Shown: positions 27,499 through 40,910, counted from the stretch's first letter. The stretch: 64,000 nt of DNA from Oasisia sp. SBJ-2009 (GCA_964017155.1 OZ024857.1:27477101-27541100), one strand, 5' to 3'. A program made the numbers and translations. Notes: generated from the letters alone by a model not told the origin.

Positions 27499-28709
27499 CT
27501 GCAACAAAACAGCAAGATATATTTCGATTGTATATTCGTTAACAGACCATTATACAGTCTAAGCCATTCCAATTGCAATTAACGATATAACGCGCGTAGC
27601 CTAATTAATTATTGTTCAGATTGGAACATTCCAAGGAAATCTTGCAATTCCCAGTGGTTGGCATATTGAGTTACACTCCCGACCTTTCATGAATAAACGT
27701 CTAGGGTTTATTTGCCCATAAGGAATGTGGTATCGCGTGGAATACCATTGTTTCCTGAAAATAATGTAAAACAACATGCCAGCTGATATGCTGATTTATC
27801 ATATTCGCTACGTGACAACGCTATATTTACAACAAAGGTCTTACTGTCATACAGTGCGTTATGCGGCATTAACTTTTAAAGTGATAAATAATATTTTCAG
27901 TTTGATGACTGGCGAATATTATCGATTGTAATTGTGCAACACAAATTAAGTATCTTCTCAAAATGTTCTAGTGCCCTGATATAACACAGTACTCTTCTTG
28001 ATTGTAATTACCATTTATCAGTTTTATTAATTATCTAAGGTGCATAATCTCACGCAATATTGCTTATTGTTTCTCTTTAGTTGCGCTACCAAATATATTA
28101 CATAAATTACGCATAAGTGATTATATACGCACGCGCATACGCGCACGCTCGCTCGCACGCATGCTCGCACGCACGCTCACACATGCACGTACACAGACAC
28201 ATCAAACAGTTGTATACTGCTAGTTTACGTATTCAGCAATTTATAGGAAGGTGGACTGGTTATTTGACACAAACAAAATTTGGAAACTGTCAATGATAGC
28301 AGACGCAGAAAACACCAAGGCCTAGACAACTTAGAAAGCCCGGTAGTTGGGAAACTGCGTGATCGGAATTTAAAGAAAACAACAAGGAATGACGCAATGG
28401 GAGAGAGTTACAGTAATACAGCAGGACATCACTTAAAAAAACGAATCACGAGGATAAACTGGTACGAACCAAACTAGATGCAGACGGCGCCAAAGCTAAT
28501 ATACACGGATATATTGCACAACGCAATGGCAATGATAACGGAGATGATGAAAATATATAAAACAACATAAAACTGCCGCCTCTTAAAGTTGTAAAAAAAG
28601 AACACTAATCAGTCTCAAAGTCAATACACCATTCCACTTTTCAAAAGATTAATTGACACGACATATAGCAATAGTGTGTATATAACGTCTTAATGACACT
28701 TAAACATAC

Positions 28710-28823
28710 CAATATTGCAATTGTAGCCCATGTAGCCTTCCACGCACACACAGTTGTAGGAGTCGCCGTCGGTGTGACATGTACCTCCATTCTTGCACGG
28801 AAATGTCAAGCACTGGTCGATGT
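28710..28823 (-). CDS. EGF-like exon 25
   Basis: 114 nt. DIDQCLTFPCKNGGTC, SYNCVCVEGYMGYNCNI. It keeps the CKNGGTC O-fucose consensus lost in exon 30. It follows V3. Confidence 0.93.
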
Positions 28824-29623
28824 CTGGGAAACGATGTTTTTAACGCAACAAAATAAAAATTGACGTCATCTTGAGTGAAGAGAAACATACTTTTAAAGTA
28901 TAATTAATTCACACAAAACATTATGGAAGCAGTTCATGCATACATCGGAGTATGCGGATGCGACATTACCATGAGTAGAACATACTAATGCGATTATTTT
29001 ATCAATGTTGCAGAAAACACTACACCGCGCACTATTAAAGGGAATAACAACACCTAATGCATGAATATTCGTATTAGTGTACATGCTTTTATATATTTCC
29101 ATACCAGCCATGCAAAAATAAATAAACGAATTAGAAATTCCACACTTTATGCAGTGCGAATGGACATTTTCGAATATGTATATTTTCGCCGCGTTTTCTG
29201 GATGCCCAGTTGTGACGTCAGACAGGACACATACTGGCATAAAGCGCACCGTTTCTTTGCATTAAGAGCAAGTTTACAAAGATACATTTTGGGTCGAAAC
29301 GCGCATCAAAATTAGTTATAGTGCGATATTCCCATATACTACAAATACTGGTCATCATATCACACATTTATCTTATGTCTTCGGTTTGTTTTCAAAGTTA
29401 TTATTCTATCAATTGTAACCGTCGTGCCATAATCCATTTCAGGACAAATACAGTTGAAACATAGAGTATATATTTAACGCAAGAAATAAACGTTGTGTAT
29501 AAACTATAACAAACGAATTTCAGATTAAGTCTTGATTCTATTCCCTTTAAATACCTCAATACCATTACAGTTTAGCCGATGTCGAATAAGAAAAAGACCA
29601 TACATTTATGTAACGGCACTTAC
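28824..29623. other. Intron V3-EGF25, nothing recognised
   Basis: It matches 10455-11402, with about 150 bp fewer; the part of the first copy near 11090-11220 is replaced by other sequence (about 29400-29510). I see no element ends. Confidence 0.5.
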
Positions 29624-29749
29624 ATGCACAGCTGTATTGGATTACTTCATCGGATATTGCGGCCAGTTCGTCTGCTGACGGCCTGATCAGAGCGTACTCC
29701 GGTTTTGAAGCCATTCCTTCGATTTGCTTTTCATTCACCTTTCCAAATC
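29624..29749 (-). CDS. vWA domain V3 (type gamma), exon C
   Basis: 126 nt. GFGKVNEKQIEGMAS start, KPEYALIRPSADELAAIS, VIQYSCA end. It has two substitutions in the first ten residues relative to V6 exon C. Confidence 0.92.
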
Positions 29750-29819
29750 CTGAACGTAAGTACACTTTGGTCATTGTGGGTTTGTGATGCATAAATTAAA
29801 GAAACAGTAAAGTGCTGTA

Positions 29820-30090
29820 CAATGTTAGGGAACAGCTTCCGTTGGCATGGCCAATGAAGGCCTGTCAGGACTCTGTCGCAATAGACTTGATTCTGATGGG
29901 TATCAACCCACGGGATGCTCAGGTTATTGTCAGGTGTAGGAAGGAAACTGGGAGAAAGGTTAATTCAGCAGCAAATCGGGGAAATACCGCCGTTAAGAGG
30001 CGATGACGACACCGATAATGATGGTGATGTTGGTGATGGTTGTGATGATGATGATGACGATGTTAACAATGATGATGATGATGTGCATAA
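29820..30090 (+). mobile_element. Possible retroelement 3' end with GAT-repeat tail
   Basis: About 195 nt, present here but missing at 11593, ends in the GAT-rich tail that both copies share. It is open on the plus strand (DLILMGINPRDAQVIV, then a basic stretch), but no known domain is recognised. The shared tail suggests the body was deleted from the first copy rather than inserted here. Confidence 0.45.
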
Positions 30091-30408
30091 TATAAGCATA
30101 GTTGTGCCGTTGATATCAAGCTAAAACCTACACTGTTGTAAATCGGCCAATCTCTACATGTATATAACGAGGCAATTTTCCTAATGATATAATCATGTAA
30201 GTGGGCCTGAAAGACGTGATAAAACGCAAACATTTCGTAGTACCTGAGAAGATGTTGATTGAGGGAACTTACGCAATACGGCATAGAATTTAAGGAAAAT
30301 ATAGTTACAATGTCGAAATCAAATTAAGTGAATCTGGATTTGATACACGTGCCAAGTCCTATTTTGATAACTGGTTACTTTAAACATTCAGCCCTTCAAC
30401 CGACTTAC

Positions 30409-30667
30409 CGATACTTATGATAACTATGCCGTCAGCGTGAGCTGCAGAAGCCGCAGATTGCACGTCTGCATGATGCGTATCTTCACCATCTGTAATGACT
30501 ATTGCGATGAATCTCTTGAGGGGCTTTCCATCAAAACGGTGATTTGCATTAAACATGTTTCGCATTGTCGTCAGGGCTTTGTATATATCTGTTGTTCCAC
30601 TCGCACCAGGAAGTGAGTCGATTTTTGATGTCAAATCTACTATATCTCGGTACTCGCCAATCTCCAC
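30409..30667 (-). CDS. vWA domain V3 (type gamma), exon B
   Basis: 259 nt. VEIGEYRDIVDLTSKIDSL, SGTTDIYKAL (MIDAS Thr), AIVITDGEDTHHADVQ, GIVIISIG. It is intact; Asp replaces Gly in EYRDIV relative to V6. Confidence 0.93.
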
Positions 30668-30931
30668 CTGGATGTTAGAAAAACACACTCTCAAGACACG
30701 ATTTTGAAACGAAATGCATTTTCATATGCATATAATTTTAACACCATGTTTAGGTTGTAAGCCTAACTGTTACCAGTTACAGTTCCACATTAAAATGAGT
30801 TGTCAGGCTCACTGTTTAATGACAATGGTATTATTGGTATTTAATATTTCAACAACAACTTAAAAAAAACGAATAGATACGTCAAACACTTTATGTATAT
30901 ATTGCTGGAACCTTTTACATTTTATTTCGAA

Positions 30932-30932
<1 letters not shown>

Positions 30933-31013
<81 letters not shown>

Positions 31014-31137
31014 ATATATGTATATAATTATACGTATTATATATATAAATGTATATATATATACATATGTATATAAATATATATATTCTATAGGATTATC
31101 AAATACATATATATATATATTAAATATATATATATTA
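30933..31137. repeat. (TA)n-rich tract, gamma A-B intron
   Basis: A perfect TA run to about 31000, then degenerate TATA/TGTA. It replaces both the tracts and the inverted repeat of the first copy (12595-13026). Confidence 0.88.
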
Positions 31138-31243
31138 TATACAATACAATAGTCATATACATCGCAACACATTAATGATTCTGTTTGACGTAGATATATT
31201 TAATATTCTCATTGAGGACGATTTGCTAACTTCGTTCACTGAC

Positions 31244-31416
31244 CTCTATGTCGGCTCTTTCGTTGAATATGATGATACCAACTCGCGTAGTTTTATTTGT
31301 CAGTTCGAAACCCGAAACAATCGTCTTGGTAAAGTCGAGGACTGTCGTGTAATAATCACCCATGCTCCCAGAATGATCAATGATCAGAATGACATCAGCT
31401 GGACATTCTCTCCATG
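31244..31416 (-). CDS. vWA domain V3 (type gamma), exon A
   Basis: 173 nt. WRECPADVILIIDHSGSM and TRVGIIIFNERADIE; MIDAS is DHSGS. GTCAGT donor as in V6. Confidence 0.93.
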
Positions 31417-31613
31417 CTGAAATAAATAAATTATGTACCATTCCTAGTGTCAAATACTGCGATTGAAAGGTGATCTTTTAGAAGTGTAACGGTACAAGCT
31501 CATTCTTGTTTTTTCATTCATACTCATTCTAGCTATACCATTACAGTTTACATTTGAATTCCCGAACAAATTTGTCTGCCAACTCATAACAAATGTTAGT
31601 ATTCTGCATTTAC

Positions 31614-31739
31614 CTTCACAAGTGTATCGCAACACTTCGGTGGACAACGGCTCAAGTTCATCAGCTGACGATTTGATTAAGGCGTAGTCCGGCTTCGAAG
31701 CCATGGTTTGGATTTGTGTTTCATTCACTTTTCCAAATC
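31614..31739 (-). CDS. vWA domain V2 (type beta), exon C
   Basis: 126 nt. GFGKVNETQIQTMAS, KPDYALIKSSADELEPLS, VLRYTCE. Ser replaces Pro in IKSSADEL, the only C exon with that change. Confidence 0.92.
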
Positions 31740-32727
31740 CTGTATAGAAGTGAAGCGGTGTTGTTATAAATTACTAATATTGTGGTGAACATGTGAATAA
31801 TTATAAACAGTGTTGCATATCGCGTCAACATTGTAATTATGTGTTTGCAAACAACAAAATATATGTTCTAGCTGCATTTGTCTGTTTATATTTTCTTACG
31901 TTTGTTGAATCATAATAACATAATAATAAGGACTTCTATGTTATATGAGGACGGAATTATTATTGGTATTGAGACAAACTGGAAACTTAGCTAAGCAGCC
32001 CAGTTGTTGTGCGACTGATTATCAGAACGAATAAAAAGATGAATAGAGTTTGTAGACATAGGCACAGCGGTAGGTTAAATTGGTATTAAGACGATTGGTA
32101 AATGCTACGAACTAATAATCAGCTTATGTGATGATTTGAATGAGGTAAGAAATAATAGTCTCGCATAATGATTGGTATAAGTGGGTAATGGACATATCGG
32201 TAGCGGAGCACATTGTTAGTAGTATCCTCGGGCTTCAGGGATCGCTGCTGCTGATTACGTCAGTGCCATTCAGCAATATTTCCGGGCTTATCGCCTTACA
32301 AACTTTGAATTGAATCTCCGCCAAAGAAATCGATTGCTGCATTTGTATTTGCAAGAGAGGTAACACGGAGCTCGTTTGAAATATGAACCATGACTTGTGG
32401 AAATAATAATATGAGCGATGTCGAATAGTATCCGAACACGTAATACTTTCCGTGTGTTAGGGCGGCGGGGTCAATATATTTTGGCATTTTCATCTGTTAT
32501 TTATCCCTCTTCAAATTCAGGCGGGTATGTGTGATGTTCTCATGGTGGTGCAGTCACGAACGGCGAATTCAGTTTTTAATTTAACACGGCTATCTTCCCG
32601 GAGATATGGGAGAACAGCTAGGGATAGTTTCACGCAGAAATCACCCCTGGCTTGCAAGGGTATTTAGTTAATGGGACCACGCTGCTATGATAACGGTATT
32701 TTGCAAATATGAACTGAAGTCTCTTAC
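31740..32727. other. Beta B-C intron, nothing recognised
   Basis: Counterpart of 13633-14664, about 90% alike. It contains no open frame of interest. Confidence 0.6.
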
Positions 32728-32986
32728 CGATACTGATGACAACTATGCCTTCAGCATGCGCCTCGTTAGCCGCAGATTGCACTAATGCAGGTTTCTGGTC
32801 TTCACCGTCCGTGATGATTATAGCAATAAATCTGTTGAACGGCATGCCGTCAAAGCGGTGGTCTGCTTTGAACATGTTCCGCATAGTCGTCAGAGCGTCG
32901 TGTATGTTTGTGCCGCCCACCGGTTCAGGGAGAGAATCAATTTTCGACGTCAAGTCGAACATATCAACGTACTCTCCGATCTCAAC
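32728..32986 (-). CDS. vWA domain V2 (type beta), exon B
   Basis: 259 nt. VEIGEYVDMFDLTSKIDSL, GGTNIHDALTTM, AIIITDGEDQKPALVQ, GIVVISIG. Phe in DMFDL is private to this copy. MIDAS positions are complete. Confidence 0.93.
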
Positions 32987-33069
32987 CTAAACATTAACAT
33001 ACACTTTCCCCGCATGATATGATATTGTAGTGGAATACAGTTTACCATTTTAATACATACAGATCGCGG

Positions 33070-33091
33070 CGTGTGTAAATATTTGTGTGTG

Positions 33092-33123
<32 letters not shown>

Positions 33124-33136
33124 TGCATGTGTGTGC
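33070..33136. repeat. GT/GCGT microsatellite, beta A-B intron
   Basis: Shortest of the three GT tracts in this intron. Confidence 0.85.
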
Positions 33137-33473
33137 TCAGGCTACGCTATATTTTGCTAAGGTAATATTAATAGCCTAACAGTTATATTAATTTAGCATT
33201 TAAATGTATACTTGTCCGAACAAAAAACACGAACGACAATCTATCAGTGTCAAATACGAAAACATTATGTAAATGAAAGTATCATGATAACTATCCGTTT
33301 CGTTCGATTTAAACGTATTGAGTAGGGATATTTACATTGTTGGAGGTAATTTGTAAATTATTTTGTTTTACGAGAAGCTAGTCACATGTACTACGTAACG
33401 TTGTGGATTCTGCTTGAAAGCGATAATATATTGAATAAAACGAGCGACGGGCGATTTGCTTTCGTTCACTGAC

Positions 33474-33646
33474 CTTTATTTTGGCAGTTTCGTTGAATAC
33501 GATGACACCAACTCGAGTCATGTTGTTTGACAGTTCGAATCCCGACACAATCGTCTTGGTAAAATTGAGGACATGCGTGTAATTATCAGCCATGCTTCTG
33601 GAATGATCAATGATCAGTATGACGTCAGCTGGGCATTCTCTCCACG
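33474..33646 (-). CDS. vWA domain V2 (type beta), exon A
   Basis: 173 nt. WRECPADVILIIDHSRSM, TRVGVIVFNETAKIK. MIDAS is DHSRS, so the three beta copies differ exactly at the variable MIDAS position (A, E, R). Confidence 0.93.
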
Positions 33647-34420
33647 CTGAAATACATTAAAGATGTAATTCTGTTCAGAGTTATACTCGCAGCATTGTGT
33701 CAATATGCCGAATATTAAAACATTTGTTATGAAGACGTATCCGTACGCTTTTTTCGTTTCGAGAAGCAACATTAATTTTGTTTACCGACATTCCACTATT
33801 CGAATTCGCCGGGAAGAGAGTATGTATGAGCGGCGGCAGTCATTATCTGTGTAAGGCTTTGTTAATATACGTATACAACTATTGTAACCTACTTGGTATT
33901 GTTTATGTGTATTTTAGAAAACAATCGACATTTTAATGTATATATTCTTCATGGATGGTGGAGGGACCAATTACAAAAATGACCCCTTTGCAATACGATT
34001 TAGACTTCAGCACCACACAGTAAATCAGCATTCTGAGTTATATTACTACATGTAAATACTCTGAGGAATTGAATATACATCACGAACCTTGTGTCATATT
34101 TTATCATAGTTAATAGTATGTAATAGTCATTACTTAGGCGTTCGATAAATTATGTTTTTGCACAACTGCACGCGGGTACAGTCATATTTATTTCGACTTT
34201 TACATCGTTTTATTTTAAAACTACATATCATGAAAACATGAAAACACTTGATAATGGTACTGAACAAAAGTGCTAAGTTGTATAGCATATGGGGCATGAT
34301 GATTCAGTGAAAATGTTATTGAAATGATAGACGACTTCAGGATGAAGTTTAAGTATGAAAGTAACGTAAACAATTAATTCCACCAGTCATTCGAATAGCA
34401 CTATTGTGTATAACATTAAC
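33647..34420. other. Intron V1-V2, nothing recognised
   Basis: Diverged counterpart of 15671-16630, with several deletions. Similarity is patchy compared with the first two copies. Confidence 0.55.
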
Positions 34421-34546
34421 CTGCGCATGTGTCCTGGATGACTTCTGCAGACAGCGGCGCCAGATCATCTGCTGACGGCCTGACCAGCGCGTACTCAGGC
34501 GTGGATGCCATGTCCTCGATTTGAGCCGTGTTTACATCTCCTATTC
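34421..34546 (-). CDS. vWA domain V1 (type alpha), exon C
   Basis: 126 nt. GIGDVNTAQIEDMASTPEYALV, then VIQDTCA. Thr replaces Lys in ASTPEY. Confidence 0.92.
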
Positions 34547-34964
34547 CTGAAAGAAAGTGAAGAGACATTACTGTTGAGCACACGTGTTGTACAAGAAATT
34601 GTCTGACTTTTAACAAAGCCTATTTTGTTACAAAAAGTTCTCTAAGTCCACATTAAAACGGAACAGTCATGCTCTAATATGTATCTCCGAAGTTCATTCG
34701 TATTTCTATAATCTCCATTTAGTTTAAATCAGTTGTGCTACTTTTCAATTGTTCACCCTTTACCAAGAGTGGACCATTTGGTAGGTATATTTATTGAGAT
34801 GAGTTGGTAGTGAGATGTATAGTTTCGTACCAATTGTAGAATGTGTTGTTTGTTTAGGAACCAGATAATAAATATGACAAATCAACAGGGGAAAGAATTG
34901 TTTCAGTGATTAATTACTGATGTGAAGAATTTATATGGATATGTCGTTAGCCTTCTTTTCTTAC

Positions 34965-35223
34965 CTATCGAGATGACCACTATGCCGTCAGCGTGAGCGT
35001 CACTGGCCGTTGATTGCACTAGTGAAGGTTGCGGATCAACCCCATCCGTGATGACGATTGCGATTAATCTTTTGTACGGTTTTCCATCGAACCGGTGGTC
35101 TACATTAAACATGTCTCTCATCTTCTCCAGCGCTTCGTGTATGTTTGTTCTGCCCGCCGGACGAGGGAGGGAGTCGATTTTCGACATTAAGTCGACTACG
35201 TCACGGTAGTCCCCAATCTGCAC
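34965..35223 (-). CDS. vWA domain V1 (type alpha), exon B
   Basis: 259 nt. VQIGDYRDVVDLMSKIDSL, GRTNIHEAL, AIVITDGVDPQPSLVQST. It has several private changes (Gln for His, Ser for Ala, Thr for Ala) compared with V4 and V7. Confidence 0.93.
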
Positions 35224-35456
35224 CTGTATGTTTAAATTACATTAGTAAAGTTAAAATTCCATATATACGGATGCGACATGCGGATACGGCTACGATTTAC
35301 GGATGCGTCAAGCGTCATACGTCTTGAGGGATTCCATACATTGCGGAACGCACTGCGTTTGGCTCTAATTTTGACAGCGCCGCGATATAGAAGCACTGTA
35401 CGTATGATTCCGATATTTATTATTAGTTTATTTTTTGCAACCAGCATTTCTAATAC

Positions 35457-35565
<109 letters not shown>

Positions 35566-35751
35566 CACACAGCGCCAGACAGACACACAGAGACAAACAG
35601 GCATAGATACCGATAGATAGTTAGATAGAGTGAGAGAGGAGAGTGAGAGCATGCATCTGCAATAGCGCATAATCTTGTATGTGTGCATGCATCTGTTTGT
35701 ATGTGTGAGGGTGTGTGTGTGCGTGCGGGCGGGCGGTTTGGCGAACGGACG

Positions 35752-36160
35752 GACGAACGAACGAACGAACGAACGCACGCACGCACGCACGCACGCACGC
35801 ACGAACGAACGAACGAACGAACGAACGAACGAACGAACGAACGAACGAACGAACGAACGAACGAACGAACGAACGAACGAACGAACGAACGAACGAACGA
35901 ACGAACGAACGAACGAACGAACGAACGAACGAACGAACGAACGAACGAACGAACGAACGAACGAACGAACGAACGAACGAACGAACGAACGAACGAACGA
36001 ACGAACGAACGAACGAACGAACGAACGAACGAACGAACGAACGAACGAACGAACGAACGAACGAACGAACGAACGAACGAACGAACGAACGAACGAACGA
36101 ACGAACGAACGAACGAACGAACGAACGAACGAACGAACGAACGAACGAACGAACGAACGA
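35752..36160. repeat. (ACGA)n tetranucleotide tract, about 410 bp
   Basis: About 95 ACGA units with a block of CACG (about 35774-35801) inside. It occupies the intron position of the TCGG tracts of the other copies. All six frames stay open, giving spurious TNER and FVRS repeat frames. Confidence 0.98.
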
Positions 36161-36217
36161 TTGACTGCCTGAATACTTGAATGCAAATGTATGATTAGTT
36201 CCTTTGTTTTAATTTAC

Positions 36218-36390
36218 CTTTATTTCTGCCTGCTGGTTGAAGACTACGACACCAACTCTTGTCTTAGTGTCGGACAATTGGAAACTCGATACAAACTTCT
36301 TGGCGAAGTTAAGGACCTTTATGTAATAACCTTGCATGCTGTATGAATGGTCAATGATCAATATGACGTCAGCTGGACATTCGTTCTCGG
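36218..36390 (-). CDS. vWA domain V1 (type alpha), exon A
   Basis: 173 nt. ENECPADVILIIDHSYSM, then GYYIKVLNFAKKFVSSF and TRVGVVVFNQQAEIK. It is the first vWA exon after the 24-EGF run, and diverges more than V4 and V7 do from each other. Confidence 0.92.
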
Positions 36391-36449
36391 CTGAAATTCA
36401 ATAGTTTAATGTCAGTCAGAGATCAATTTTACTACAATCGAAGTATTCC

Positions 36450-36452
<3 letters not shown>

Positions 36453-36512
<60 letters not shown>

Positions 36513-36542
36513 TGTGCGTGTGCGTGTGCATGTGCGTGTGGG
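36453..36542. repeat. (GT)n microsatellite
   Basis: A GT run followed by GTGC steps; same intron position as 3873-3998. Confidence 0.93.
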
Positions 36543-36586
36543 TATGTGATTGCTTGGTTATGTTTTGGTTTTATATTAAACAGCTT

Positions 36587-39500
36587 ATCCTTCGAACCAG
36601 GTATGCAGGTGTTGCAGTACCCCAGGTATTGCAATAACTCAGGGAGTTTGACGTCCCTGCCATGCAGAGTTGTAAACCACTGCCTTGTGCTACAGGTTCT
36701 TGACAGAACCGAAGGCTAAGGGATCAAACCCTAACCAGAAAACCATGTCACTGTGGCAGCATCAAGGGCGGTTGATGTATGGAATTCCCAACATCTCTCG
36801 ACCAGCCACTGCAGGGACAAATAGTTTGCGCCTGTCTTGACATGTTCTTGCCGGTGTGAGACCTCTATTTGTTCCCCGAGAGAGTGTCGCTAGTAACTTG
36901 CAAAAGCCAGCGGCACTTCAACACTTTTTGCTAGCAGCTTCCATGAAATGTACAACTGCATGAAACTCCATACCGGATCGGCCGTCGCCCGGGTTACCAA
37001 GGACCGCGCTGCTCGACCTCATCTTCCGTCGACAGTGGAAAATCAGCAAGGAAGAAGAAGACAAAGAAGACAACTACTGACAATTGGACAATGGAACGTC
37101 AGGACTCTCCTCGACCGAGAAGGAGCTAACAAACCAGAAAGACGTACGGCACTAGTAGCAATGGAACTTGCCAAATACAACATCGACATCGCCGCCCTAT
37201 GTGAAACAAGGTTCTCAGAGTCTGGTAGTCTCGACGACTTGGAATACTCTTTCTTCTGGAGTGGCAAACCCGAAGGAGTAAGAAGGGAGGCAGGAGTGGG
37301 CTTTGCTATCAAGAAGGATATCGTCACAAAGCTGACAGAAATGCCACGGCCAGTAAGTGACAGAATCATGACGATGAGACTACCTCTGAGCAAGGACAGC
37401 TTTGCTACAATCATCAGCGTGTACGCTCCAACAATGACAAACCCAGATGAAAACAAGGAGGCCTTCTACAACCAGCTGGCAAGTGTGCTCAGTGGCATCC
37501 CTCATACAGACAAGCTACTACTGATAGGAGACTTCAATGCAAGGATAGGAAGAGAAAATGACAAATGGCCCTTGGTCATGGGCAAGCATGGGATTGGGAA
37601 ATGCAACTCCAATGGCGAGCTTCTACTGGCTCTCTGCTCTGAGTTCGAACTGATAGTGACGAACACCATGTTCAAGCAGAAGGATGAACGCAAGACCACC
37701 TGGATGCATCCTCGTTCCAGACATTGGCATATGATCGACTTCATCATCACGAGGTGTCGGGATAAGATGGACATCCACAATACCCGAGTCATGCATGGAG
37801 CAAACTGCTGGACCGATCACCAGATGCTGAGGTCAAAAGTGGCTTTCAGAATACGACAAAAGTACAACAGGCAAGGGATAACTAAGCCGACCAAGCTGAA
37901 CATTGCAAAACTAAGTACCACCAGCCATAGGGAGAGTTTTGAGCAGGAGATGAACAGTACTCTCGTCCAATGGGAGGAGAAGGAAGATTCAACACCAGAC
38001 GAGGAATGGGCAGCTCTGCAGCAGGACGTGTACAACACAGCCAAGACATATCTTGGCAAGCCAGACAGAAAACACCAGGACTGGTTCGATGCCAACGAAC
38101 AGGAGCTACAGACTCTTATGAGAAGAAGAGACCAAGCCCACCAGAGAGTGCTGCAAACCAGGAGCACTAGGTCCACCACTGCAGCATACAAAGATGCCTG
38201 CAGATTGCTACAAAAACACACGCGCGCACTGAAGTCAGACTGGTGGGAAAGGAAGGCAGTGGAGTTGCAGAGAGCTGCTGACAGTAACAACATGAAGGGC
38301 TTCTACAATGGATTGAAGGAAGTGTGGGGACCCAAAAAGAAGGGACCTGTTCAACTGAAATCAACAGATGGAACGGAGACCTTCTCTGACAGCAAGAGAG
38401 TTGTGGCAAGATGGAATGAACACTTCCAGAAGCTACTTACCGTCCCTGGCGACATAGATCACGAAGCTCTGGACAACATCCCGCAGCGCTTATCAAGACA
38501 AGCCTCGATGAGATTCCAACTATGGATGAGATGGCTAGAGCAATCGCCGGCTTGAAAGATGGCAAAGCACCTGGAGGAGATGGAATTCCTGCAGAAGTAT
38601 GGAAGCACGGAGGAGACAATCTGTTCAGCAGACTGCACCAACTAATCACCAATATCTGGGAGGTGGGTTCTGTACCACAAGCATGGAAGGATCCCAGCAT
38701 TGTAACCATCTACAAGAAAGGTGATCGAACAGACTGTGGGAACTATAGAGGAATCTCTCTGCTTTCCATAGCGGGCAAGATCTTCGCGAGGATCCTCCTC
38801 AACAGACTATCTACTCACATAACACCAGAGGTAGTTCCGGAGACACAATGTGGCTTCAGAGGTAACCGGAGCACCGTGGATATGATATTTTGTCTACGAC
38901 AACTACAAGAAAAGTGCATTGAGCAGGACCGACCACTGTACATGGTATTTGTCGACTTCAGCAAGGCGTTCGATACAGTTGGGAGGACCGGGCTATGGCA
39001 GCTACTCAGGAAGTATGGCTGCCCAGAGAAGTTCACAACAATGATCGAGGCACTACATACCGGAATGATGGCGACTGTTAGTGTTGGAGGAGAAGTCTCG
39101 GAATTGTTCAGTGTCACAAATGGGGTCAAGCAAGGTTGTGTACTGGCCCCCACGCTCTTCTCCATCTTCCTATCAGCAATGCTCGACGAGGCTTTCCGAG
39201 ACATGGGGGATGGCGACTACATACAGTCCAGACAGAGCGCTGACCTATTCAACGTCGCACACTTCAGAGCAAAGACCAAGACTACTCGGATACTGATGAG
39301 AGAGCTGCTATTCGCAGATGACAGTGCACTGGTTGCACACTCTGCTGAAGAGATGCAGAAAATAGTGGATGCTTTCTCCGATGCGTCAAAGAAGTTCAGC
39401 CTGAAGATTAACATCAAGAAGACCGAGGTGCTGTACCAACCCAACTCTACAAGAACCCGAGAGGAGGATATCATGATTGAGGGAAACACGCTGAACTCTG

Positions 39501-40136
39501 TTCTGGAATTCACCTACCTCGGAAGCACTATATCAAGTGATGGATGCATTGATGATGAATTACAGAGGAGGATGGCCAAGGCTAGTGCATCTTTCGGCCG
39601 ACTACGCCAGAGACTCTGGAACAACCACCATGTGTCCATGCGGGTTAAAGGCAAGATCTACCGTGCAGTCGTGCTGTCCACCCTCCTATACGGAGTTGAG
39701 GCATGGACAGTGTACAAACGACAGGTGAAAAAGCTGCATGCATTCATGATGCGACATCTGCGTTCGATCATGAGGATAACCTGGATGGACAAAGTGACAA
39801 ACAAGGAAATACTTGAACGGATAGGGCTGCCATCTATGGAAGATCTTCTGATCAGAAAGAATCTCCGGTGGACTGGACACCTCATGAGGATGTCACCAGA
39901 CAGGCTACCGAAGCAAGTTCTCTACTCTCAACTGTCTTCTGGTCACAGAAAGAGAGGGCGCCCTCGTCTCCGATTCAAGGATACCATCAAAAGAAACCTG
40001 AAGATGATAGACATAAAGATCGACACATGGACATCACTCTCATAGCAGAGACACAAATGGAGAGCAACAGTCAAGTGATGGAAGCAGTCTTTGTCGCTTC
40101 GCGACCGACAACATGATGATGATGATCCTTCGAACC
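36587..40136 (+). mobile_element. RTE-like LINE, second full-length copy
   Basis: The element (36599-40124, 3.53 kb) lies between 12-bp direct repeats atccttcgaacc (36587-36598 and 40125-40136). The empty site is seen in the other copies as cttgtactccaaacc near 4032 and 18665. It is the same family as 19035-22553 but sits about 300 bp from that site in the intron alignment, so the insertion is independent. The tail is atgatgatg. It is antisense to the host gene, in the intron between EGF24 and V1. Confidence 0.93.
36948..40045 (+). pseudogene. LINE endonuclease-reverse transcriptase, one frameshift
   Basis: 36948-38555 covers the endonuclease (WNVRTLLD, LCETRFSE, LIGDFNARIG, WTDHQML) and runs unbroken into the linker, showing that the two parts form one ORF in the intact element. 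A single base lost near 38489 shifts the frame. The reverse transcriptase (from about 38490 to 40045) keeps VFVDFSKAFD, QGCVLAPT and LLFADDSAL. A TAG at 40043 ends the protein about 12 codons before the stop of the copy at 19385-22515. Confidence 0.93.
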
Positions 40137-40322
40137 TAAACGTTCAAAGATCCCGCTAGTTTAATATAACCCTTTACTTTTTCTTAATCCCAGCATATAA
40201 AGTGTTCCTTATACTAAACAGAATATTTAACATGGATTGGTGAATTATGTGATATTATCATCAAAGCAAATAGTACGCACAAATTACAACACTCGCTAAG
40301 TAAGTAAAAGGGAAACAATCGT

Positions 40323-40475
40323 TTGTGTGTGTTTTGTGTTTGTTTGTGTGTGTGTTTTTGTGTGCGTGCGTGCGTGCGTGCGTGTGTGTTTGTGTGTGTA
40401 TGTATGTGTGTGTGTATGTGTTTTTGTGTGTGTGTGTATGTGTGTGTATGTATCTGTTTGTGTGTGTTTGGTTGG
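40323..40475. repeat. GT-rich microsatellite, degenerate
   Basis: Mixed GTGT, GTTT and GTAT units with no fixed period. Confidence 0.85.
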
Positions 40476-40910
40476 TTGCTGTGTTTCAGTTTGATGTCAA
40501 ACAGCTAATATTTCGAAATTAGCTTTACCTGATACATAAAGCAAATAGTACGCAAAACATACATCACTCAACGGTCTAAATAAATAAAAGGGAAGGAATC
40601 ATTTCAGTGTATCTATACATTGAAGTAATATAATGATTACATTTCTGACGAGAATAGTCAAGAAAGAAACAACGTACGACAGCTACATGTTTAGAACATA
40701 TGCCATTCTGTCGAAAATGTTACACATATACAATATCCCTTTTTTGTGGTTGTGATATAGGTTACCCCTACTATGCATTCGTCCAATTTATCAAGCTAAA
40801 TGTGGGTACTCCTGCTAAGAATTGGGAAATAAAGATCTAAGAAAGGGGCGACTATGCAACCTTCATATTTTTTATTCCGCGGAGAAGCTATATACGATAT
40901 TAGCACCAAC

